NCBI GenBank assembly: GCA_903868455.1
Contig: CAIPVK010000208.1
Coordinates: 1 to 6,681 of the forward strand
Direction of reading: 5' to 3'
Length of the DNA: 6,681 bases
Source of the DNA: an uncultured Opitutia bacterium
GTDB lineage: Bacteria > Verrucomicrobiota > Verrucomicrobiia > Opitutales > UBA953
Positions 1 through 6,681 of this stretch are shown here, one piece after another; the first letter of the stretch is position 1, and the number at the start of each line of letters is the position of its first letter. The notes beneath the pieces were generated by a model, which was given only the letters and a program-made list of their open reading frames with translations, ran no database searches and was not told the origin of the DNA. The position numbers were made by a program, and so were the translations under genes.

Positions 1-76
1 GAAGGACGGCGAAGGCAAGGGCCCCCGCCCCGAGCGCAAGAAGAAGGACGCCGCCGAGGCTCCTGCCGGCGCCTAA
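1..76 (+). CDS. C-terminal tail of an unidentified protein (partial)
   Basis: The reading frame starting at base 2 runs 24 codons to a TAA stop at 74-76. It encodes a charged, disordered-looking tail rich in Lys, Glu, Gly, Pro and Ala, containing the run KGPRPERKKKDAAEAPAGA. The beginning of the gene lies outside the window. A strong intrinsic terminator starts 18 nt after the stop, which supports this being a real gene end. Tails of this kind occur on ribosomal proteins, initiation factors and other nucleic-acid-binding proteins in GC-rich bacteria, but too little is visible to choose among them, so no function is assigned. Confidence 0.6.
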   Translation, partial: KDGEGKGPRPERKKKDAAEAPAGA

Positions 77-94
77 GGCATCCGTCATCTGACC

Positions 95-126
95 AAGACC
101 CCGCCGTTCGGCGGGGTCTTTTGTTT
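95..126 (+). terminator. Rho-independent terminator
   Basis: A perfect 11-bp stem pairs 95-105 (AAGACCCCGCC) with 110-120 (GGCGGGGTCTT) around the 4-base loop GTTC. It is followed by a T-rich tract, TTTTGTTT when counted from the last two stem bases. It sits 18 nt after the stop of the partial gene and 41 nt before the next start, so it should end the upstream transcript. The stem starts with AA and ends with TT, so it could act weakly in reverse, but no gene on the minus strand needs it here. Confidence 0.93.
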
Positions 127-167
127 GGGGGCTTGTCACCCTTCGCAGCCTGTCTAGGAATTTCCCC

Positions 168-653
168 ATGCGCCCCGCCCTCCTCGCCCTCCTCGTCGCC
201 CCCCTCGCCCTAATCGCCGAGGACGCCGCCCCCGCCGCCCCCGCGGCGACGCCCGCCCCCGCGGCCCCGGCCGTCACCCCGGCAGCCCCGACCGCTCCCG
301 CCAAGTCGGCGCTGACGCCCGAGGAGCAGAAACAGCTTCGCAACGCCCGCGCCAAGGCGAACAAGCAGCCCCAGGTCGCCGCCGCCCTCAAGGCGGAGGA
401 TGACGCCTACCGCGTCGCCAAGGAGGCCAAGGCCGCCAAGAAGCCCAAGGCCGAGGTCGACGCGCTCTACGCCAAGGCCCGCGAGCTCCGCGCCGCGCGC
501 GAGAAGCTGCGCGACGACGCCATGCTCGCCGCCAATCCCGCCCTCAAGCCCCTCATCGACAAGGCCGCGGCCGCCCGCGCCGCCGCCCCGGCCAAGGGCG
601 ACGCCGCCCCCGCCCCCGAGAAGAAGGAGTCGGAGGACGAGAAGGACGCCTGA
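168..653 (+). CDS. Small exported Ala/Pro/Lys-rich protein of unknown function
   Basis: This 161-residue protein is not recognised as a named family. Residues 1-17 (MRPALLALLVAPLALIA) look like a Sec signal peptide with a likely cut after the ALIA motif. Residues 18-46 are a low-complexity Ala/Pro/Thr linker, probably extended and disordered. Residues 48-136 are highly charged and Lys/Arg/Ala/Glu-rich with few helix breakers, consistent with a long helix or coiled coil. They include the phrase NPALKPLIDKA, which resembles small exported helical proteins of Verrucomicrobiota (a remembered resemblance, not a search). The tail is acidic and lysine-rich. AGGAA at 156-160 lies 7 nt before the ATG and is a plausible ribosome site. 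TTGTCA (133-138) with TAGGAA (155-160) is a weak possible promoter that would give an almost leaderless message. The stop abuts the stop of the converging methyltransferase gene. Protein is expected in the periplasm or at the envelope. Confidence 0.75.
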   Translation: MRPALLALLVAPLALIAEDAAPAAPAATPAPAAPAVTPAAPTAPAKSALTPEEQKQLRNARAKANKQPQVAAALKAEDDAYRVAKEAKAAKKPKAEVDALYAKARELRAAREKLRDDAMLAANPALKPLIDKAAAARAAAPAKGDAAPAPEKKESEDEKDA

Positions 654-659
654 TCAGGC
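648..659. repeat. 12-bp perfect palindrome holding two abutting stop codons
   Basis: GCCTGATCAGGC is a perfect palindrome. Its centre, TGATCA, is the TGA stop of the plus-strand small-protein gene (651-653) directly joined to the TGA stop of the minus-strand methyltransferase gene (654-656 read in reverse). The two genes converge with zero spacer. No hairpin with a T tract lies nearby on either strand, so each transcript probably runs into the other gene. The palindrome itself may be a by-product of two Ala-TGA ends meeting. Confidence 0.6.
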
Positions 660-1471
660 CTTCCGGCGGAGCACCAGGACGATGTCGGTCGAGCTCAGGT
701 CGAGCTCGCGCGTCTCCGTGACGTCGTAATGGAAGTCGTGGCAGGCGACGAGCTCGAGCGCGGGCGCCTTGCGAAGGAGGTCCCTCAGCTGGCCGGGCCC
801 GTAGGTGCGGAAGGTCCATTCGGTCTCCGTGACCCAGGAGCGCTCGCCCTCGCGAATCCGCATGCGCGTCCGCATGGCCTCGGTGCGCGTCCGTCGGTTG
901 GCCGGCGCGGACCAGGTGTCGCTGACGACGCTTGTCCGGCCCTGGGTCGCGGCCCAGCGCTCATGGTCGGGCGCGGGGTTGGCGTAGTCGGTCAGGTGCA
1001 GGCCGAGGACGTAGAGGCCGCCCGGACGCAGGGCCGCCGCGACCTTGCGGAGGTGGCGGACGGCGTCCGCCTCGGTCAGGACGTACTTGAAGGTGCTGAC
1101 CAGGCAGTGGGCGAGGTCGAAGCCCCCCGCGCCCTTGGGAATCTCGAAGCCCGCGAGGTCGTCTTGCCAGAGGACGCCGCGCAGGCAGCGGCGGCGCAGT
1201 CGCGCCCGCGCGTAGGCGAGCTGGTTTTCGTTGAGGTCGAAGCCCCAGACGCGGTGGCCACGGCGGGCGAGGGACTCGACCAGCCTGCCCGAGCCGCAGG
1301 CGGGCTCGAGGACGCGGCGGGGGCCCTCGGCGGGCGGCCCGTGCCGGCGGAGCATGGCCTCGAGGAAGCGGGTCTCGGGCTTGGTGTAGTCGTCGTACAC
1401 CATGTCGTAGTGCCGCGGGCTGTCATACCACGCGGTCGAGGAGCGCACCTCGGGCTCGGTCGCGCGCCGGC

Positions 1472-1475
<4 letters not shown>
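654..1475 (-). CDS. Class I SAM-dependent methyltransferase, substrate unknown
   Basis: Translation from the GTG at 1475-1473 gives 273 residues. The N-terminal WYDSPRHYDMVYDDYTKPET stretch (16-35) is typical of a family of small SAM-dependent methyltransferases. SAM-binding motif I is LEPACGSGR at 56-64, the acidic residue of motif II is in FDLN (79-82), and further core elements are QDDL (104-107), the FDLAHCLVSTFKY strand (119-131) and LRPGGLYVLGLHL around 149. A cytosolic Rossmann-fold enzyme is expected; the methyl acceptor cannot be told. The GTG overlaps the thiC stop as GTGA, suggesting translational coupling and expression from the TPP-controlled thiC transcript. The frame stays open far upstream through thiC, so the start is not fixed by a stop. 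The first ATG (residue 25) would cut the conserved WYDSPRHYD motif, which argues for the GTG. Confidence 0.88.
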
Positions 1476-3358
<1,883 letters not shown>

Positions 3359-3385
3359 GGAAAGGGGCGGCAACGACCTGGGGCG

Positions 3386-3398
3386 GCCTCTCGGAGGC
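3386..3398 (-). other. Small hairpin in the thiC leader, possible expression platform
   Basis: On the thiC transcript, GCCTC (3398-3394) pairs with GAGGC (3390-3386) around a CGA loop, between the riboswitch aptamer and the thiC start. No T tract follows, so it is not an intrinsic terminator. The 3' arm contains the purine run GAGAGG, the only Shine-Dalgarno-like sequence in this part of the leader, which sits 13 nt before the in-frame TTG and 28 nt before the preferred ATG. It could take part in translational control, but that is inference. Confidence 0.3.
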
Positions 3399-3401
3399 GG
3401 G

Positions 3402-3495
3402 CACATCTTCCTACGGCGCGAGCGGCGCATCAGGTACGGAGGGTTCGCGGGCTCGGGCCCGGCATCTCAGCCCCGCCGACCGGAGCTCCCCTGTG
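3402..3495 (-). promoter_or_regulatory. TPP riboswitch (THI element) upstream of thiC
   Basis: The transcript carries the two hallmark TPP-binding motifs in order: GGCTGAGA (about 3472-3465) and ACCTGAT (3435-3429), followed by CGTAGGAAG (3415-3407). The helices fit the known architecture. P1 pairs CACA (3495-3492) with TGTG (3405-3402). P2 pairs GGG (3491-3489) with CCC (3443-3441). P3 is a 7-bp stem 3487-3481 with 3475-3469. An optional P3a is CGGGC/GCCCG around 3461-3448. P4 pairs CCT (3434-3432) with AGG (3412-3410). P5 is GCGC/GCGC with a CGCTC loop (3428-3416). When thiamin pyrophosphate is plentiful it should bind and lower thiC expression. No intrinsic terminator follows the aptamer, so control of translation start, or Rho-dependent ending, is more likely than classic attenuation. 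Confidence 0.93.
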
Positions 3496-3506
3496 TTGCC
3501 TAGGAA

Positions 3507-3575
3507 GGAACCCCCTCACCCTGCCCCCTTCCCCGCCGCTGGCAAGCCCAACGCGGGGTTGCCTCCGCCCCCTCG
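3507..3575. repeat. Pyrimidine-rich intergenic stretch with imperfect inverted repeat
   Basis: Between the riboswitch and cutC the plus strand is strongly C/T-biased (for example CCCCCTCACCCTGCCCCC). It contains an inverted repeat: GGCAAGCCC (3541-3549) faces GGGGTTGCC (3555-3563) across AACGC, forming 8 pairs with one G-G mismatch. The CCCTCACCCT... style resembles dispersed intergenic repeats of GC-rich bacteria, recalled from general experience only. No T tract follows, so it is not a terminator. No convincing promoter boxes for either thiC or cutC were recognised in this stretch, although both must start near here. Confidence 0.35.
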
Positions 3576-3593
3576 ACAGACGAGCCTCGCCGC

Positions 3594-4337
3594 ATGGTCC
3601 TGCTTGAGATCGTCGCCTACTCCCTCGCCTCGGCCAAGGCCGCCGTCGCCGGGGGCGCCGACCGCATCGAGCTCTGCGAGAACACCGCGGAAGGCGGCAC
3701 GACCCCGAGCCTCGGCACGATCGAGGCGGCCAAGGCCCTGGGGCGCGCCAAGGTGCACGTCATGATCCGCCCGCGCGGCGGCGACTTCCTCTACGATGCC
3801 GACGAGCTCGAGGTCATGCGCCGCGACATCCGCCACGCCGTGCGCGGCGGGGCCGACGGCCTCGTGCTCGGCCTGCTGCGGCCCGACGCCACGGTCGACG
3901 TCGAGGCCACCCGCCGGCTGGTCGACCTCGCGGAGGGACGTCCCGTGACCTTCCACCGGGCCTTCGACTGGGCGGCCGACCAGCGGCGCGCGCTGGAGGA
4001 CGTCGCCGCCACCGGCTGCAACCGTCTCCTCACCTCCGGCCAGGCGCCCTCGGCTTTCGCGGGCGCCGACGTCATCGCCGAGCTCGTGCGCTCCGCGCCG
4101 GCGGGGCTGACCATCCTCGCCGGCGGCGGCGTCAACCCCTCCAACGTCCTCGAGCTCGTCCGCCGCACCGGCGTGCGCGAGGTCCATGCCTCCCTGCGCG
4201 GCATCCAAGCCACCCGCATGGAGCGCCGACCGCCGTCCGTGAGCCTCGGCGCGGCGCCCGACTGGGAGGCCGACGCCATCCCGGTGGCCGACGTCGCCAA
4301 GGTGCGCGAGGTCGTCGGCCTCCTCCGCCAGGCATGA
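3594..4337 (+). CDS. cutC: CutC family protein (copper homeostasis / TIM-barrel)
   Basis: The 247-residue product matches CutC in length and along its whole sequence. Visible family blocks are LLEIVAYSLASA (3-14), GGADRIELCENTAEGGTTPS (20-39), VHVMIRPRGGDFLY (54-67), the DGLVLGLL strand (88-95), PVTFHRAFDW (117-126), RLLTSGQA (144-151), ILAGGGVNPSNV (174-185) and VREVHASLRG (194-203). CutC is a cytosolic TIM-barrel protein historically linked to copper tolerance. Its direct role in copper handling is disputed and its biochemical activity is not firmly known. The ATG agrees with the usual N-terminus; the sequence before it has no strong Shine-Dalgarno site. The gene diverges from thiC and its TGA overlaps the ATG of the next gene as ATGA, so the two are probably co-translated. 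No copper-transport or other metal genes are visible in the window. Confidence 0.95.
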   Translation: MVLLEIVAYSLASAKAAVAGGADRIELCENTAEGGTTPSLGTIEAAKALGRAKVHVMIRPRGGDFLYDADELEVMRRDIRHAVRGGADGLVLGLLRPDATVDVEATRRLVDLAEGRPVTFHRAFDWAADQRRALEDVAATGCNRLLTSGQAPSAFAGADVIAELVRSAPAGLTILAGGGVNPSNVLELVRRTGVREVHASLRGIQATRMERRPPSVSLGAAPDWEADAIPVADVAKVREVVGLLRQA

Positions 4338-6681
4338 GGCGTTTGCTGCCGCTTCTCCTGACGCTGGCCTGCTCCGTCGCGGTCGGCTCCCCGTTGGAGA
4401 AGCGTCCTTGGTTCCATCGCCCGGTGGTTGAGCCGACGGAGGCGAATCCCAACCCTACCCCCGAGGCATGGAGACCGGTCGGATGGGAAAACACGCCGTG
4501 GGGTGACCAGGCGTTCTCGCTGGTCGACCAGCTTCGCAAGGAGGGCGCCCCCGACCCCTTCCTCCCCGGAACCGACATGCGCGCGCTGCTGGAGCGCGAC
4601 TGGGAACTCGCGACGACCTTCGAGCTGGAGGCCTTGCCCGAGGGAAGGTTCGACCTGGTATCCGACAGCTCGAGCCCGGTCGCCGAGGTCTACGTCAACG
4701 GCCAGCTCGCCGGACGTCTCGACCGGGCGTTCTCGCAGGAGAAAATCGGGCGAAGCCGTCTCTCGATCAAGCCGCACGTCAAGGAAGGTCGGAACGACCT
4801 CCTGATACGCTTGCTCGCGCCGGGCCCCGAGGCGGCCCGCCGACACGCGGTTCTCCCTCGCAACCTGCCGGACGGCCCGCCCGTGACCGTGCGGGCGCCG
4901 CGCATGATCTTCGGAAGCGAGGTGGCCCCGCCGCTGGCCTCGGCGTGGCTCAACGTGGAGATCGACGATGCGCCCTTTCCCTACCGCCTCATCGGTCTGG
5001 GTCGTGTGACCAAGGGCAAGGACGCCGTCATCGAGGCGGTGGTCGAGGTCGACGCCCCCGCCAAGGGTAGGCTTGGCCTGCGAGCGCGCACGCCAGCTTC
5101 CGAGGAGCCGCGAGAAATCGCGTCGGTTGCGATTCCCGAGATTCCAGGCCGGCACACGCTGCATCTCACCGTCGCCGACCCCCGAGGCCCGGTCTTCTCG
5201 CTCGGGAAGAAATCCGAGGCGCCCACCGTTGTGCTCGAGCCTTGGCTGGAAGCGGAAGGATTCGAGGTCGATTCCCTCGTCCGCCATCGACTCATCCAGG
5301 GCGACATATCCCTGTACGCCGACGCGAGCACGGACACCCGGCTCGACCCCGGGGCTACGGGTCGGCCCGCCGTCCTTGTTTCCGGAGGCAAGCGCGTGCC
5401 GATCAGGGGCGTGTCCCTGGTCCCGAGCCAGCTCGCTTACGGCACCCCGCGCCATGCCGCCGGCAGGTCGGGGTACCTCATGGACGCCCTTGCCCATGAC
5501 AGCTTCAATCTCATCCGCATCTGGGGTGGAGGCGGCGTCGCCAGCGGGGAGCTGCTCGAGTCAGCCTGGAGCAACGGTATCGCCGTATGGGTCGAGCTAC
5601 CCTTCGTGCGCGGACTTTTCCCGGGCGACGAGGCCTTCGCGGCCGAGGCGGAGCGCGAGATGGATGCGTACCTCCGCTTCCTGCAGCGCTTCCCCTGCGT
5701 CGTCGCCATCAGCGGGAGCGCCGAGACGGCGCGTTACCGCCAAGGGGACGTCATCCCCGGGCTGCGTAACGCGCGCGAGACCGCCGAGGTGCGCGCCGAC
5801 CAAGTCCGGCTCTTCGACCAGCGCCTCCGCGCCCTGGTCGCGCGACGCCTCCCTCACGTCACCTACCTTCCCTACGGCGAGACCCCGGGCTCGGGCGACA
5901 TGACCGTCCGCACCGCCGTCTCCGCCCCGTCGCCCCTGACGGCGGACAGGTGGAAGCTCGGCAACGGTCTCCGTTGGCCCGAGGGGCGCGGGGGCGAGCT
6001 CGAGCTCGGGCGCCGATTGGGCGAGGCCGGCCTCCGCAACCCGGGCGAGGAACTGCTCGGCTTCGCCAGCCGCTGGCTCCAGGCCGAGGACCTGCGCCTG
6101 CAGCTGGACCGCGTCCGCGCCCGCGGCCCCGAGGAGGGCTATGTCCTTTGGCACCTGAACGACGGCTGGCCGGGCGCGACATCGTCGCTGCGCGACTCCG
6201 AGGGCGTGGAGAAGCCCGCCTACTTCATCGCGCGTCGCGCGAACGCGCCCGAGGGCGTGCGCCTCGCCTTCGAGGGCGCCGCCGCGACGGCCCAGGCGAC
6301 AGGCAAGGCGCTCGACCTCTCGCTGCGCTTCCTCGACGCCGGCGGCAAGATGCTCGCGGTGCAGCAAGGCGCGGGCCCGCTTCGCGCCGCCTTCCCCCCG
6401 GGGGCCGCCTATGCGGTCGCCGAGAACGGGCCGCATCGCGTCATCCGCCCCCTGCCAGCCCTCTTCCTACCCGATGATCCCCGGCTGGTTAGGTCCGCCT
6501 ACTCCATCAGCAGCGAGCCTCCCGCGAATGGCGAATTCGCCGTCACCCACCTCCTCACGGTCAGGGCCGAGGGCGTGGTGGTCGGCCTCTGCCTCGAGCC
6601 CACGCGTGCGAACGCCTGGGCGCGTGACGGCATGATCGACCTGCTGCCGGGCGAGCGCCATGAGTTCCGCGCCAGCATTCC
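4334..6681 (+). CDS. Exported GH2 / beta-mannosidase-like protein with degraded active site (partial, 3' end outside)
   Basis: The frame from the ATG overlapping the cutC stop is open for 782 codons to the window end. Residues 1-18 form a signal peptide (MRRLLPLLLTLACSVAVG, likely cut after AVG; the Cys13 context is a poor lipobox). Residues about 70-170 resemble the GH2 N-terminal jelly roll (W90; VYVNGQLAG, 119-127). An Ig-like middle domain follows. The TIM barrel starts near VSGGKRVPIRGVSLVPSQL and shows NLIRIWGGGGV (392-402), NGIAVWVELPF (414-424) and LFPGDEAF. YVLWHLNDGWP (603-613) and KPAYFIARRANAP match the end of the beta-mannosidase barrel, before a C-terminal beta domain that runs off the window. 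At the acid/base site, GNNEN of true enzymes reads GSAET (461-465), so Glu464 is kept but the Asn before it is Ala. Where enzymes carry SE(F/Y)G, this protein reads VSAPSP, Ala531 replacing the nucleophile Glu. The fold assignment is firm; hydrolase activity is doubtful. The substrate is unknown. Confidence 0.85.
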   Translation, partial: MRRLLPLLLTLACSVAVGSPLEKRPWFHRPVVEPTEANPNPTPEAWRPVGWENTPWGDQAFSLVDQLRKEGAPDPFLPGTDMRALLERDWELATTFELEALPEGRFDLVSDSSSPVAEVYVNGQLAGRLDRAFSQEKIGRSRLSIKPHVKEGRNDLLIRLLAPGPEAARRHAVLPRNLPDGPPVTVRAPRMIFGSEVAPPLASAWLNVEIDDAPFPYRLIGLGRVTKGKDAVIEAVVEVDAPAKGRLGLRARTPASEEPREIASVAIPEIPGRHTLHLTVADPRGPVFSLGKKSEAPTVVLEPWLEAEGFEVDSLVRHRLIQGDISLYADASTDTRLDPGATGRPAVLVSGGKRVPIRGVSLVPSQLAYGTPRHAAGRSGYLMDALAHDSFNLIRIWGGGGVASGELLESAWSNGIAVWVELPFVRGLFPGDEAFAAEAEREMDAYLRFLQRFPCVVAISGSAETARYRQGDVIPGLRNARETAEVRADQVRLFDQRLRALVARRLPHVTYLPYGETPGSGDMTVRTAVSAPSPLTADRWKLGNGLRWPEGRGGELELGRRLGEAGLRNPGEELLGFASRWLQAEDLRLQLDRVRARGPEEGYVLWHLNDGWPGATSSLRDSEGVEKPAYFIARRANAPEGVRLAFEGAAATAQATGKALDLSLRFLDAGGKMLAVQQGAGPLRAAFPPGAAYAVAENGPHRVIRPLPALFLPDDPRLVRSAYSISSEPPANGEFAVTHLLTVRAEGVVVGLCLEPTRANAWARDGMIDLLPGERHEFRASI

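Noticed and set aside
222..300. Repetitive GCC/CCC-rich DNA considered as a tandem repeat or CRISPR-like array
   Set aside because: It encodes the Ala/Pro linker of the exported protein and has no regular unit with spacers.
3541..3563. Inverted repeat considered as a transcription terminator
   Set aside because: It lies upstream of both divergent genes, has a mismatch in the stem, and has no T tract on either strand.
4334..4390. Lipoprotein signal for the GH2-like protein, using Cys13
   Set aside because: The residues before the Cys (LTLA) are a poor lipobox and the preceding hydrophobic part is short. A standard signal peptide cut after AVG (residue 18) fits better.
3791..5497. A long minus-strand frame (568 codons) opposite cutC and the GH2-like gene
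   Set aside because: The plus-strand frames show clear family motifs on both genes, whereas this frame is Arg/Ser/Gly-rich with none.
5597..6436. A minus-strand frame (279 codons) opposite the GH2-like barrel
   Set aside because: The plus-strand reading carries the conserved LNDGWP and KPAYFIARR motifs; the antisense reading is a GC-rich shadow.

Overview
This GC-rich bacterial window holds five complete or nearly complete genes and one gene tail. They are packed tightly and use strongly G/C-ending codons. Genes on each strand overlap by 4 nt (GTGA and ATGA), a common sign of translational coupling. The organism cannot be named from the sequence. The style suggests a high-GC Gram-negative such as a member of Verrucomicrobiota or Planctomycetota: Ala/Pro/Lys-rich exported helical proteins, GH2/beta-mannosidase-like proteins, and genes mostly lacking strong Shine-Dalgarno sites. 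This assignment is tentative.

Left end (1-653, + strand). The window opens with the last 24 codons of an unidentified gene with a lysine-rich tail, closed by a strong intrinsic terminator (95-126). Next is a small exported Ala/Pro/Lys-rich protein of unknown function. Its stop codon abuts the stop of the converging gene inside a 12-bp palindrome, with no spacer.

Thiamine operon (3495 down to 654, - strand). A TPP riboswitch aptamer (about 3402-3495) precedes thiC, which makes the HMP-P pyrimidine of thiamin. The thiC stop overlaps by 4 nt the GTG start of a class I SAM-dependent methyltransferase of unknown substrate. The two probably form one TPP-regulated unit.

Right side (3594-6681, + strand). 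Diverging from thiC is cutC, a CutC-family TIM-barrel protein. Its stop overlaps the ATG of a long exported protein (782 codons, open at the window end) with the fold signature of a GH2 beta-mannosidase: N-terminal jelly roll, TIM barrel with a WGGG motif, and an LNDGWP motif. The active site looks degraded. The acid/base Glu is kept but its preceding Asn is Ala, the expected nucleophile position reads Ala, and the strand 6-7 segment appears shortened. It may be a non-catalytic or re-purposed GH2 homologue.

The only sizeable non-coding stretch is the divergent thiC/cutC region (3359-3593). It holds the riboswitch, a short leader hairpin on the thiC side, and a pyrimidine-rich stretch with an imperfect inverted repeat on the cutC side. 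No CRISPR array, tRNA, rRNA, insertion sequence or phage gene was seen. The most notable points are the methyltransferase under TPP control and the apparently inactivated GH2 protein coupled to cutC.
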